Source: Candidatus Williamhamiltonella defendens (lineage in GTDB: Bacteria > Pseudomonadota > Gammaproteobacteria > Enterobacterales > Enterobacteriaceae). Taken from it: a DNA stretch of 64,000 nt. The position numbers and the translations under genes are program-made. Shown here in pieces: positions 20,234 to 29,508 of this stretch (the first letter of the stretch is position 1; each line of letters opens with the position of its first letter). Below the pieces are notes generated by a model. The model did not search any database, had not been told where the DNA came from, and saw nothing but the letters and a program-made list of their open reading frames with translations. The stretch lies in the NCBI RefSeq assembly GCF_900699045.1, contig NZ_CAADHL010000001.1, positions 124,001 to 188,000 on the forward strand. Reading direction: 5' to 3'.

Positions 20234-21364
20234 TTATAAAAAAAGTTCAATCAAAGAACTAAAAAACCACTTCCCTTTCTCAGTCACCTGCCAATATTTA
20301 GTATCCTCTTTTAAATAGCCTAAATTTAATGCTTGATCTAAGGCTAAACGAATATGGCTTTCTTTCACCCCTGTTAAATTTAAAAAATCCGCTCTGGGGG
20401 TAGGTTCTAATAGACGAAAACGATTCATAAAAAATTCAAAAGAACGATCTGCCAAGTCGACATCATATTGTTGATATTGATATTGACCCTGCATAAAACC
20501 ACGAGGGTGCTTTGTCTTCACCGTTCGTATCATCCGCCCATCATCAAAAGTTAATTTACCATGAGCCCCGCACCCAATCCCCAGATAATCGCCAAATCGC
20601 CAATAATTTAAATTATGCTGGCATTGATGTTCTTTTTTTGCATACGCCGATATTTCATATTGTTCATATCCCGCTTTTTGAAGATATTGATGACCTTTTT
20701 GCACAATATCCCAACTACTGTCTTCATCTGGTAAAGGCGGCTGACGCGAGCTGAATACCGTGTGAGGCTCAATCGTGAGTTGATACCAGGACAGATGAGG
20801 CGGAGATAATATAATCGCTTGCTCTAAGTCTTTCAGTGCGTCTTCTAATGTTTGATCGGGCAGGCTATGCATCAAATCTAAATTAAAACTGTTCAAAGAA
20901 AGCATTTGTGCCAAATGAGCGGCTTTTTTACCTTGCTCAGCATCGTGTATTCTGCCCAGTGCTAAGAGTTTTTTATTATCAAAACTCTGTATGCCTATGG
21001 AAATACGGTTGATACCCGCTTGCTGATAGTCAACAAAACGTTTCGCTTCAATGGCACCAGGATTGGCTTCCATTGTGATTTCAGTGGCTTTTCTAATATC
21101 AATACGCGCCTTAACACCATCAAGCAGTTGTTGCATTGACTTCGCGCTGAGCAGACTGGGGGTTCCACCTCCAATAAAAATAGTCTCAATAGCTCTACCG
21201 CTTGTCAGAGGAATATCTGCTTCTAGATCGGCCAATAAATGCGCCACATATTCTTCATGAGGCAACTCGCCTTTCAAGGCATGCGAATTAAAATCGCAAT
21301 AGGGACATTTTTTGATACACCAAGGGATATGAATGTAGAGGCTTAACGGAGCGAGTTTAGACAT
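20234..21364 (-). CDS. hemW: Heme chaperone / radical SAM protein HemW
   Basis: Radical-SAM family protein related to oxygen-independent coproporphyrinogen oxidase, now regarded as a heme chaperone. It has 376 residues (E. coli 378). The cluster motif CIKKCPYC has cysteines at 16, 20 and 23; GGGTPSLL, GIQSFDNKKL and the heme-related CQHNLNYWRFGDYLGIGCGA follow, and the C-terminal HemW-specific FEFFMNRFRLLE segment is present. It overlaps the 3' end of rdgB by 8 bases and belongs to the yggT-rdgB-hemW operon. Intact. Confidence 0.95.
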   Translation of the reverse strand: MSKLAPLSLYIHIPWCIKKCPYCDFNSHALKGELPHEEYVAHLLADLEADIPLTSGRAIETIFIGGGTPSLLSAKSMQQLLDGVKARIDIRKATEITMEANPGAIEAKRFVDYQQAGINRISIGIQSFDNKKLLALGRIHDAEQGKKAAHLAQMLSLNSFNLDLMHSLPDQTLEDALKDLEQAIILSPPHLSWYQLTIEPHTVFSSRQPPLPDEDSSWDIVQKGHQYLQKAGYEQYEISAYAKKEHQCQHNLNYWRFGDYLGIGCGAHGKLTFDDGRMIRTVKTKHPRGFMQGQYQYQQYDVDLADRSFEFFMNRFRLLEPTPRADFLNLTGVKESHIRLALDQALNLGYLKEDTKYWQVTEKGKWFFSSLIELFL

Positions 21365-21920
21365 TTCTCATCACATCTAAGAATTCTCTTAATGCCTCTC
21401 CGAGATGAAATATCACTGATTTTTCTTCAATACTCAATTCAGCTGCTGTTCGTTTTAATGCTGGAAGATAAAAAATAGGATCATAACTAAATCCTTCGGC
21501 TTTTTTGGGCTCTTGATAAGAAAAAGTGATTATGCTTAACCATTTGCCATGAAATATTGCTGGTATGGCGTCAGCAGAGTGTTTTAAACAGACCAACACA
21601 CAATAAAACTGTGCGCTACATTCCGCATCGGGGACCTCTTTCATTTCGTGCAATAATTTTTTTATATTCTCGCTATCACTGGCGTTTAATGCGGCATAAC
21701 GTGCAGAATAAATGCCGGGCGCGCCATTTAAGGTATCGACCGTTAATCCTGAATCGTCTGCAATGGCAGATAATCCTGTTATCTGTGCGGCATAACGCGT
21801 TTTTAAAAGCGCATGTTCGATAACAGTCAATCCTGTTGATTCTATAGAGGCAAGGTCATATTCTATTTTAGGAATAATCTTTAAGCCAGATCTATTGAAC
21901 AAATCTTTAAACTCAAGCAC
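21357..21920 (-). CDS. rdgB: dITP/XTP pyrophosphatase RdgB, N-terminus missing
   Basis: House-cleaning enzyme that hydrolyses dITP and XTP. From residue 1 the frame (VLEFKDLFNRSGLK) aligns with E. coli residue 14 onward and continues through AIADDSGLTVDTLNGAPGIY, GFSYDPIF and AAELSIEEKS to the end. The first 12-13 residues, with the TGNVGK nucleotide-binding motif, are absent. A stop codon lies two codons upstream in frame, and the only start is GTG 21920, eight bases after AGGA. The DNA between it and the yggT stop (CAGGATATAAAAGG) looks like a shortened form of codons for that motif. It is likely inactive. yggU, usually between yggT and rdgB, is missing. Confidence 0.85.
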   Translation of the reverse strand: MLEFKDLFNRSGLKIIPKIEYDLASIESTGLTVIEHALLKTRYAAQITGLSAIADDSGLTVDTLNGAPGIYSARYAALNASDSENIKKLLHEMKEVPDAECSAQFYCVLVCLKHSADAIPAIFHGKWLSIITFSYQEPKKAEGFSYDPIFYLPALKRTAAELSIEEKSVIFHLGEALREFLDVMRNV

Positions 21921-21944
21921 CTTTTATATCCTGAATAAAAGTAT

Positions 21945-22499
21945 TTATAATATCAGCCAAAGATCGCCTAGCAGATCCATTCCCAAATAATTCATCAAAT
22001 ACAAAATCAAAATCAACAGCATCCCTGAAAAATCAATGCTCCCCATGGCAGGAAGGAAACGCCTAATCGGTGACATCAAAGGCTCAGTCAATTCATCAAG
22101 CAAATCATCCATAGGGCTGCTGCCCTGACTTATCCAACTTGTGATGGCTCTGATAATAATGATCCAAAAAACAAGATATCCGATGACTTTCAACAAAGAA
22201 ACTACACCAAATAGCAAATTATACTGATTTAACACGATGACTCCCCCTTGAATAAAGAGCAAAAGGGGATATTTGAGTGCCATTAAGAAAAAAGAGATGA
22301 AGAATGCGGCAGCTTCAATTTTTTTTGCAGAAGGAAGAATACTTTGTATCGGATTGACAATTGGGTGTGTCATTTTAACTATAAATTGTGAAAATGGATT
22401 ATAAAAATCACATTTTACCCAGCGCATCCAAATACGTAATAACAGTATCATGACATAAATATCAATGAGGGTTGTAGCAAAAAAAGTCAGTGTTAGCAT
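21945..22499 (-). CDS. yggT: YggT family integral membrane protein
   Basis: Inner-membrane protein of 184 residues (E. coli 188) with two YGGT repeats, each made of a hydrophobic segment, an amphipathic stretch and a second hydrophobic segment: LLLRIWMRWVKCDFYNPFSQ with MTHPIVNPIQSILP in the first, SWISQGSSPMDDLLDELTEP with MSPIRRFLPAMGSIDFS in the second. The biochemical role is not firmly known; links to osmotic shock resistance have been proposed. It is the first gene of the yggT-rdgB-hemW run on the minus strand. Intact. Confidence 0.92.
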   Translation of the reverse strand: MLTLTFFATTLIDIYVMILLLRIWMRWVKCDFYNPFSQFIVKMTHPIVNPIQSILPSAKKIEAAAFFISFFLMALKYPLLLFIQGGVIVLNQYNLLFGVVSLLKVIGYLVFWIIIIRAITSWISQGSSPMDDLLDELTEPLMSPIRRFLPAMGSIDFSGMLLILILYLMNYLGMDLLGDLWLIL

Positions 22500-22753
22500 G
22501 AGTTACTTTATCCTTAATTATTTTCAAACACTTTTTATGATTATTTTACAAGAATAAGTGTATTATTTACATTCTCTATTTAAAGAGGTTGACTGAAAAA
22601 TCATACTCTTAGGTAATATATTGAGCAACAGCAAACCGCCTAGCACGGTCTTTTGATCAAATAGCTCATCATAAAGTACTAGAGAGAAATACCCAGACTC
22701 TGTATAATTCCACGCACAATTTTTAGTTATTTTTTTATCTCGGTACACGTCTC
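22500..22753. promoter_or_regulatory. Divergent intergenic region yggT/guaB
   Basis: This 254-base gap separates yggT (minus) and guaB (plus) and should hold both promoters. I could not identify a PurR-like operator or a clear -35/-10 pair. A minus-strand frame at 22563-22748 has no recognisable homology. Confidence 0.3.
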
Positions 22754-24196
22754 ATGCAACGTCTTAAAAAAGAAGCCCTAACATATGATGATGTCCTTCT
22801 TGTTCCGGCACACTCCACTGTTTTGCCTCATACTACAAATTTAAGCACAAGGTTGACTTCCACTATTGCTCTCAGTATCCCTTTATTATCCTCTGCGATG
22901 GATACAGTGACTGAACACGCCTTAGCCATTGCATTAGCCCAAGAAGGAGGAATGGCATTCATTCATAAAAACATGTCGATCGAAAAACAGGCCAACGAAG
23001 TACAGAAGGTCAAAAAGTATGAAAGCGGCGTAGTGAATGAGCCTCATACCATTAGACCAACGACCACTTTGCGTGAAGTAAAAGAACTGACTCTTCGTAA
23101 TGGTTTTGCAGGTTATCCAGTGGTCAGTGACTATTATGAATTACTCGGTATTGTAACCGGACGTGATGTACGTTTTGTGATTGATCTCGATCAGCCCGTT
23201 ACTGCAGTGATGACGCCTAAAGAACGTCTAGTGACCGTCAAGGAAGGCGAAGTTCGTGAAATTGTTCTTCAAAAAATGCATGAAAAACGGGTAGAAAAAG
23301 TCTTGGTCGTGGACGACACCTTTCATCTCCGTGGCATGATCACGGTTAAAGACTTTCAAAAAGCCCAAAGTAAACCTAATGCTTGCAAAGATTCACTGGG
23401 TCGTCTTCGGGTTGGTGCCGCTGTTGGAGCGGCGCCTGATAACAAAAACCGGATTGATGCTTTGGTGAAGGCAGGTATTGATGTGTTACTGATCGATTCT
23501 TCTCATGGTCATGCTGAAGGCGTGTTACAGCGCATTCGTGACACACGCAAAAAATATCCTGAACTTCAGATTGTTGGGGGGAATGTGGCGACAGCAGAGG
23601 GCGCGCTTGCTCTAGTTGCCGCAGGTGTCAATGCAGTTAAAGTCGGGATTGGTCCAGGATCCATTTGCACCACTCGTATTGTAACAGGAGTGGGAGTGCC
23701 ACAGATTACCGCTATTTTAGATGCGGTGACAGCCCTTGAAGGCACTAGCATTCCTGTCATTGCAGATGGGGGGATTCGGTTTTCCGGCGATATCGCTAAA
23801 GCGATTGCCGCAGGGGCTTCTTGTGTCATGGTGGGCTCAATGTTTGCGGGTACTGAAGAATCACCGGGAGAGATTGAACTCTATCAAGGCCGTTCCTTTA
23901 AATCTTACCGTGGGATGGGATCACTCGGAGCCATGTCTAAAGGCTCATCTGATCGCTATTTTCAATTAGATAATGCCGCTGATAAATTAGTACCTGAAGG
24001 TGTCGAAGGACGGGTTCCCTATAAAGGTTTATTGAAAGACGTTGTGTATCGTGAAATGGGGGGGTTACGCTCCTGTATGGGATTAACTGGTTGTGAAAGC
24101 ATTGATGAACTTCGCACTAAACCTGAATTTGTGCGTATTACCAGTGCAGGCATGCGAGAAAGTCATGTTCATGATGTGACCATTACAAAAGAATAA
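22754..24196 (+). CDS. guaB: Inosine-5'-monophosphate dehydrogenase GuaB
   Basis: NAD-dependent IMP to XMP oxidation, the committed step of GMP synthesis. It has 480 residues, slightly shorter than E. coli because the last eight or so residues after VTITKE are missing. The N-terminal catalytic strand [16 protein letters not shown], two CBS repeats at about residues 95-205, the catalytic loop [24 protein letters not shown], the flap [17 protein letters not shown] and [11 protein letters not shown] are present. The ATG at 22754 has no strong ribosome site. guaA follows after 134 bases. Intact. Confidence 0.97.
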   Translation: MQRLKKEALTYDDVLLVPAHSTVLPHTTNLSTRLTSTIALSIPLLSSAMDTVTEHALAIALAQEGGMAFIHKNMSIEKQANEVQKVKKYESGVVNEPHTIRPTTTLREVKELTLRNGFAGYPVVSDYYELLGIVTGRDVRFVIDLDQPVTAVMTPKERLVTVKEGEVREIVLQKMHEKRVEKVLVVDDTFHLRGMITVKDFQKAQSKPNACKDSLGRLRVGAAVGAAPDNKNRIDALVKAGIDVLLIDSSHGHAEGVLQRIRDTRKKYPELQIVGGNVATAEGALALVAAGVNAVKVGIGPGSICTTRIVTGVGVPQITAILDAVTALEGTSIPVIADGGIRFSGDIAKAIAAGASCVMVGSMFAGTEESPGEIELYQGRSFKSYRGMGSLGAMSKGSSDRYFQLDNAADKLVPEGVEGRVPYKGLLKDVVYREMGGLRSCMGLTGCESIDELRTKPEFVRITSAGMRESHVHDVTITKE

Positions 24197-24330
24197 TAGG
24201 CCTATTTAAAACTAACTTGACTGTATCTTTTTTCTTACACCTCTTAGTGCTTCAATTGCCTCTATTTGAGACGACTTTTAACAGGTTTTATTCATGCCAA
24301 CTCTCACTTGTTTTTTGGAACACATCGCCC

Positions 24331-25908
24331 ATGATAAAAAATATTGATCGTCATCGTATTTTAATTTTAGATTTTGGCTCGCAATATACTCAACTACTGG
24401 CTCGGCGCATCCGTGAAATGGGTGTTTATTCTGAATTATGGCCTTGGGATGTAGCAGCTGAGAGCGTTCAAGCATTTCATCCTCAAGGCATTATCCTCTC
24501 TGGAGGACCAGAAAGCGCTACTGAAAATAATACTCCTCGAGCGCCAAACATCATCTTTACTTTAGGGGTGCCTATTTTAGGGATCTGTTATGGTATGCAA
24601 ACTATGGCGATTCAATTAGGCGGAGCTATTTCGAATACACATCAAGGCGAATTTGGTTATGCTCAGCTAGCTCTGAAAAACAAGAATGCCTTAATAGATA
24701 ATCTTGAAGATTTTGTGAACGCCAACAATGAACCCTGTTTAAAAGTCTGGATGAGCCATGCAGATAAAGTCACAAAGCTTCCAGAACATTTCACCTGTAT
24801 CGCCAGCACAGAAACTTGCCCGATTGCGATAATGGCACATCTCAAAAAACATTTTTATGGTGTTCAGTTTCACCCAGAAGTGACCCATACCATTCAAGGA
24901 CAATCTCTATTAAAACGTTTTGTGCTACAAATTTGCCAATGCGAACCACTATGGACGCCTCGGAATATTATCGATCAAACGCTTTCAGAATTAAAAGATC
25001 AAATCGGTGACGATCAAGTGATTCTTGGTTTATCTGGCGGGGTGGATTCTGCTGTCACGGCAATACTTTTGCATCGTGCGATTGGAAAAAATTTAACCTG
25101 TGTTTTTGTAGATAATGATTTATTACGTTTAAATGAATCACAGCAGGTATTAAATATCTTTCAAGATCAATTTGGCCTTAATATCATTCATGTGTCGGCG
25201 GCTAATCGTTTTATGAATGCATTAAAGGGTATCCAAGATCCTGAAAAAAAACGTAAAGTCATTGGCCGTGTTTTTATAGATATTTTTGATGAACAAGCCG
25301 CAAAACAAGATGGGGTAAAATGGTTGGCTCAGGGCACGATTTATACCGATTTGGTTGAATCTGCGGCCTCTGGTACTGCGAAATCACACTTGATTAAATC
25401 TCATCATAACGTAGCGGGTTTACCCAAAGAAATGAAACTCGGTTTAATCGAACCACTAAAAGACCTATTTAAAGACGAAGTACGTCAATTGGGGTTAGAA
25501 CTGGGGCTGCCCCATGCAATGTTACACCGACATCCTTTTCCTGGGCCTGGTTTGGGTGTTCGTGTTTTAGGCGAAGTGAAACAGGAATACTGTGATTTAT
25601 TACGTCAGGCGGATGCGATTTTTATTCAAGAGCTTCAAAAAGCGGAGCTATATCAAAAAGTCAGCCAAGCTTTTGCAGTTTTTTTACCGATACGCTCTGT
25701 TGGCGTCATGGGGGATGGTCGTAAATATGAATGGGTGATTGCGTTACGAGCGATAGAAACTGTAGATTTTATGACAGCACATTGGGCTGAACTTCCTTAT
25801 GATTTGTTAGGGCGTGTCTCAAACCGAATTATTAATGAGGTTAAAGGCATTTCTCGGGTGGTATATGACATCAGTGGTAAACCCCCTGCCACCATCGAGT
25901 GGGAGTAA
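24331..25908 (+). CDS. guaA: GMP synthase (glutamine-hydrolysing) GuaA
   Basis: Converts XMP to GMP with glutamine and ATP. I choose ATG 24331 ([20 protein letters not shown]), giving 525 residues, exactly the E. coli length; the frame is open 38 codons further upstream without similarity. The class I glutaminase triad is visible as C86 in GICYGMQ with His/Glu in FHPEVTH; the ATP pyrophosphatase P-loop is GLSGGVDS; the dimerisation domain ends [20 protein letters not shown]. It pairs with guaB as in E. coli. Intact. Confidence 0.98.
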   Translation: MIKNIDRHRILILDFGSQYTQLLARRIREMGVYSELWPWDVAAESVQAFHPQGIILSGGPESATENNTPRAPNIIFTLGVPILGICYGMQTMAIQLGGAISNTHQGEFGYAQLALKNKNALIDNLEDFVNANNEPCLKVWMSHADKVTKLPEHFTCIASTETCPIAIMAHLKKHFYGVQFHPEVTHTIQGQSLLKRFVLQICQCEPLWTPRNIIDQTLSELKDQIGDDQVILGLSGGVDSAVTAILLHRAIGKNLTCVFVDNDLLRLNESQQVLNIFQDQFGLNIIHVSAANRFMNALKGIQDPEKKRKVIGRVFIDIFDEQAAKQDGVKWLAQGTIYTDLVESAASGTAKSHLIKSHHNVAGLPKEMKLGLIEPLKDLFKDEVRQLGLELGLPHAMLHRHPFPGPGLGVRVLGEVKQEYCDLLRQADAIFIQELQKAELYQKVSQAFAVFLPIRSVGVMGDGRKYEWVIALRAIETVDFMTAHWAELPYDLLGRVSNRIINEVKGISRVVYDISGKPPATIEWE

Positions 25909-26716
25909 AAATTCTCACGAATACCCGCCTTAACTCAACAATGGTTTCGTAATGATCAGTTTTGAAGCATCAACTATTCAAAAAGAATGATCAAGATATA
26001 AGGTTTCAGTCAATTCTCGTGTTATAAAGCCAGTAAAGTGGAACCAAAAAATATCACTAATCTATAGATTTTTCAGTCTAAAATACGATTGCAATAGTTA
26101 CGCTCGTGTAACTTTTTCTGCTTTTCACCTATGCCTGCAGTCTGTGTAGATTCAAATATGGTTATTGCAAATGAAGCAGAAAAAGAATCTAGTTTGTTTG
26201 ATATTGAATATTACTTACTAGATTCAGTATCTTTGATACAAGTCACCTTTCCCGTTATTCGAAAATAGTATGTGGTGCAAGTGAGTCGAATTATCATTAA
26301 TAAAACTGGCATGGTGCATATTATTCATCAGTGAAAATCCCCAAAGAAGCCAAACTTTCCAAGGATTTTTCCATAACCATACCGGTCTGAATGAGGTCTC
26401 TCTGTATTGTATAATCTCAGTCATGGGTGAATGTCGTTCTGAATCTCTTCCATGAAGAACACATCTGATGCCAAACGTCACCACCTTCATGTTTTATCGT
26501 CTTATGAAATCACTAACCTCAACACATTCATTACCAAAGTTTGATCTGATAAGACAAAGCTTCCCCCCTGTTTTCAGGATCATGAGGGTATTTGACGAGA
26601 CAAAATAGGGTGGATAATTTTTATGTCCTGGGAAAAATTACAGATATCTAAATGGATCGTACAGAACCTATGGCAAATTTGGCTTTATCAAGGTTTATGA
26701 TGCCTCGGCCTCACTT
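25909..26716. other. 808-base stretch after guaA, no recognisable gene
   Basis: Short frames occur on both strands: minus 26224-26490 (88 codons, with a Trp-rich RPVWLWKNPWKVWLLWGF patch), plus 26131-26268 (MPAVCVDSNMVIANE) and plus 26623-26700 (MSWEKLQISKW). None matches a family I know and none has a good ribosome site. The Trp-rich patch could be a remnant of a membrane protein. No RNA gene or terminator is evident. Confidence 0.3.
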
Positions 26717-27199
26717 TTACAAAATTCGATGGAATAAAAAAAGCATCATAGCGGCAAAAAATCCAGCAATGACGTCATCAAGCATAATGCCAACGCCGCC
26801 TCTTATATGACGATCAATCACACAAATAGGAAACGGTTTCCAAATATCAAAAAGCCGGAAGAGAAGAAAACCCACCGTGATCCATAACGGAGTCTGCGCC
26901 TCTTTCGGTAAGAGGCTGAGTGTGATCCATAAACCCACGAATTCATCCCAAACGATACAACTAGGGTCATCAACGCCTATCTCTTGAGCGGTTCGGCCAC
27001 ACAGATAAATCCCAAAACCACAGCTGAGGATGAGACATATGATATAAAAAGGGTTGGGTAGAGCTATCAAGACAAACCAAAATGGGATAGCCGCCAGCGA
27101 TCCCATGGTTCCTGGCGACAAAGAAGAAAGGCCGCTTCCAAAGCCGGTTGCGAGTAAATGGATAGGATTGCTCATCCGCAAAATTTTTTCTTTCAACAC
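26717..27199 (-). CDS. pgpA: Phosphatidylglycerophosphatase A PgpA
   Basis: Inner-membrane phosphatase making phosphatidylglycerol from PGP. It has 160 residues from GTG 27199 or 152 from ATG 27175 (MSNPIHLLATGFGSGL). Conserved stretches are SPGTMGSLAAIPFW, SCIVWDEFVGLWITL and RGGVGIMLDDVIAG, with hydrophobic segments between. GTG 27199 lies 3 bases after the stop of the dead thiL frame, so it was probably coupled to thiL translation. The nusB-thiL-pgpA order is that of E. coli. Intact even though thiL is not. Confidence 0.93.
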   Translation of the reverse strand: MLKEKILRMSNPIHLLATGFGSGLSSLSPGTMGSLAAIPFWFVLIALPNPFYIICLILSCGFGIYLCGRTAQEIGVDDPSCIVWDEFVGLWITLSLLPKEAQTPLWITVGFLLFRLFDIWKPFPICVIDRHIRGGVGIMLDDVIAGFFAAMMLFLFHRIL

Positions 27200-27201
27200 G
27201 G

Positions 27202-28221
27202 TTATTCTCTATGGTAGGTATCAAAATGATCGTAATCTGTGATATTGGAGACCTTCATTGAAACCGGCGATCCATCACGAAAAATGTAATTTTTTATCAA
27301 AGTCCGATACAACTGCACCCACCTTTTTATAAAACACTTTAGGCCCTCTGCATCGCTAAAATAAGTTTTCTACAATATGTGAGTATTGAGGTAAGAGAGT
27401 AAAACAAAACTTATAATCCTCGCTCACACTCAAACCCCAAGACAGGATCTGTTCATGATTTGAATATGTTTTTAAAGCAGGCGAATAAGGTAATTGAGAT
27501 AATTCAATATAAGCCTCGTATTGACTGATATTTAAAATATGTTATAAATTAGAGACAAATGCATTTGAGATGTCAATTGCTGAATGGGATAAGTCGTTCG
27601 TTCAACGACTTTCCTCGCAATATCCTCGCTTGTGGGCGTCAATAGCGCCTAATCAAAAACGCTTGTCTAATAGTGACGGCATTTTTAAGATGACTAAACC
27701 GGCGGCCATGGCACCTAAAGTGCCTATGACATAAATTCCATCGCCTTTTTTCTCCGCTGCGGGTTAATCCTCCCTTTTCAATCAATAGGCCTTGAATGAT
27801 TAAAATAAGGCTTAAAAACCCACAGGTAGTGTCTCCGCTAATTAACTGCATGCGATACGCTTCAAGTTATTCAAACAGCATACCCCTAAATGTTTGTAAC
27901 CAGGGTTCGTCGATACACGGCAAAGTGAACGCAAAAGAAAACCAGGCAGGCTCAGCCCCCATTGTCACCAAATCACTTAATTGATCAAAAAGGCTTTATA
28001 ATTTACATCAGCGAGATCAATATCTGGTAAAAAACACACACCGGAAACCAATGTGTCCGTACTGACCGATATTCGCCTTTTCAATAGAAAGTAAAGCGCA
28101 ATCATCTTCTTTCTATGCAGAGCTCGACATCCTCATGAATAAAACTTTTTCGATTAAAATAGCGAGAAATCAGGACAAATTCACTGCAGCGAGAAATCAG
28201 GACAAATTCACTGCGAAGCAT
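27202..28221 (-). pseudogene. thiL: Decayed thiamine-monophosphate kinase ThiL
   Basis: Remnant of ThiL, which makes thiamine diphosphate from thiamine monophosphate. From ATG 28221 it reads MLRSEFVLISR, then repeats SEFVLISR because of a 27-bp duplication, then YFNRKSFIHEDVELCI. It continues in broken frames through ISVRTHW-like remains, DIDLADVNYKA, LVTMGAEPAWFSFAFTLP and the metal-binding region MQLISGDTTCGFLSLILII and GGLTRSGEK. It ends with SEDYKFCFTLL and FRDGSPVSMKV, TDYDHF at the stop 27202-27204. Several frameshifts are present. Position between nusB and pgpA confirms identity. Confidence 0.93.
28161..28214. repeat. Exact 27-bp tandem duplication inside thiL remnant
   Basis: Bases 28161-28187 and 28188-28214 are identical. 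The unit is nine codons, so it duplicates SEFVLISRC in the ThiL frame without shifting it. It looks like a recent slippage event. Confidence 0.93.
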
Positions 28222-28277
28222 CTGCACTCCAAAAATTTTAAAAAGATCATCTCTCTTTAAACACAACCTCAACAAAC

Positions 28278-28724
28278 TTATTGATAAGGTCCATTTTGTG
28301 ATCTAATTTGCATTCTTTTTCGAATAATAGGCACCGCTTTATCCAGGACACCATTAATAAATTTATGACTGTCGTCAGCACCAAAAGTTTTCCCCAATTC
28401 AATCGCTTCATTAATAGTGACTTTATAGGGCACATCATCACGCTTACTTAATTCAAACATCGCCAAGCGCAAAATGGCTTTTTCTATTTGACCTAATTCC
28501 TGAAATTGACGTGAAAGATAAGGGGTCATCAAGATGTCCAGAGATTCCACATCAGAGGCAACACCCAATAATACATGACGAAAATAAGCGATATCTACTC
28601 CTTGCGTTTCTTGATCGGCCAAGAAGGATAATTCAACTTCTGCTATATCATTTTTAGTTACTTGCCAAGCATAGAGGGCTTGTACGACACATTCGCGTGC
28701 ACGGCGCCGAGAAGAAGGGTTCAC
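28278..28724 (-). CDS. nusB: Transcription antitermination protein NusB
   Basis: Binds boxA RNA with NusE (S10) in rRNA antitermination complexes. It has 148 residues (E. coli 139) with [16 protein letters not shown], the [20 protein letters not shown] helix and [20 protein letters not shown] followed by GVLDKA. The start is GTG 28724, as in E. coli, with AGGAGA upstream. The C-terminal tail after IIRKR is about nine residues longer than usual. ribH lies 30 bases upstream on the same strand. Intact. Confidence 0.96.
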   Translation of the reverse strand: MNPSSRRRARECVVQALYAWQVTKNDIAEVELSFLADQETQGVDIAYFRHVLLGVASDVESLDILMTPYLSRQFQELGQIEKAILRLAMFELSKRDDVPYKVTINEAIELGKTFGADDSHKFINGVLDKAVPIIRKRMQIRSQNGPYQ

Positions 28725-28754
28725 AACATTCTCCTTTAAATGTTTGTTTAATGA

Positions 28755-29234
28755 TTAAGATTGAATAGTTTGAATGAGATTGATCATTTCTAGGGCGGCT
28801 ATAGCGGCATTGGCGCCTTTATTACCAGCTTTAGCGCCGGCACGTTCAATGGCTTGCTCAATATTCTCTGTTGTCAGCACACCAAAAGCCACAGGGGTAT
28901 CGGTACTGATTGCAATCTGAGATAAACCAGCGCTGCATTCACCCGCCACATAATTAAAATGAGTGGTACTACCACGGATCACGGTGCCTAATGCCACGAC
29001 AGCTTGGTAATTTTTTGTTTGTATTAATGTTTTTACTATGAGAGGCAACTCATAAGCGCCAGGAACCCAAACGACGGTGATATTTTCTTCGGGAATCTGC
29101 CCGATATATTGCAAAGCATCGAGTGCTCCGCTGAGGAGGCTATCATTAATAAAACGATTAAAACGCGCGATAGCGATGGCGATTTTGGCATTTGGAGCCA
29201 CTAAAGTGCCTTTGATGATTTTGATTTTATTCAT
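28755..29234 (-). CDS. ribH: 6,7-dimethyl-8-ribityllumazine synthase
   Basis: Penultimate enzyme of riboflavin synthesis; it forms a 60-subunit or smaller icosahedral shell in the family. I choose ATG 29234 ([17 protein letters not shown]) with AAGGT upstream, giving 159 residues (E. coli 156); an in-frame extension to 29294 is unsupported. [39 protein letters not shown] with the active-site His, and [17 protein letters not shown] are present. ribH-nusB is the usual order. With ribF it suggests that flavin synthesis is kept. Intact. Confidence 0.96.
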   Translation of the reverse strand: MNKIKIIKGTLVAPNAKIAIAIARFNRFINDSLLSGALDALQYIGQIPEENITVVWVPGAYELPLIVKTLIQTKNYQAVVALGTVIRGSTTHFNYVAGECSAGLSQIAISTDTPVAFGVLTTENIEQAIERAGAKAGNKGANAAIAALEMINLIQTIQS

Positions 29235-29508
29235 GAAAATAGACCTTTTTATTTTAATAGGCACATTATACCTGTGTTTTATATATATGCACATAATTCA
29301 TAGAGCCTCTGATAAATTAATGATGGCTAAAGGATTTAAATTGAGTAAAAATTTAAATGAGTTTACTATAAGTTACTCACTTAATTTTTTTTGAAAAAAT
29401 TCTCCGTGTTCGAGAGAAAGAAAAACTGATTCACAGAAAGACTGACAAGTAGTTTGAAATAGGGTTAGATACTCTGGCCTGTTAGTCGTGGAAACAAGGG
29501 ATGAGGCG
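29235..29508. other. Intergenic region upstream of ribH
   Basis: AT-rich gap between ribH and the toxin remnant, both minus strand. It should contain the ribH-nusB promoter. I see no FMN riboswitch-like GC blocks and no gene. Confidence 0.35.

Noticed and set aside
22563-22748. 61-codon minus-strand frame upstream of guaB
   Set aside because: No similarity recognised and it fills the expected divergent promoter region.
26224-26490. 88-codon minus-strand frame after guaA
   Set aside because: No recognisable family, no ribosome site and odd Trp-rich composition; not listed as a gene.
28161-28214. Possible CRISPR-like repeat
   Set aside because: Only two copies, no spacer between them and no cas genes; it is a simple tandem duplication.
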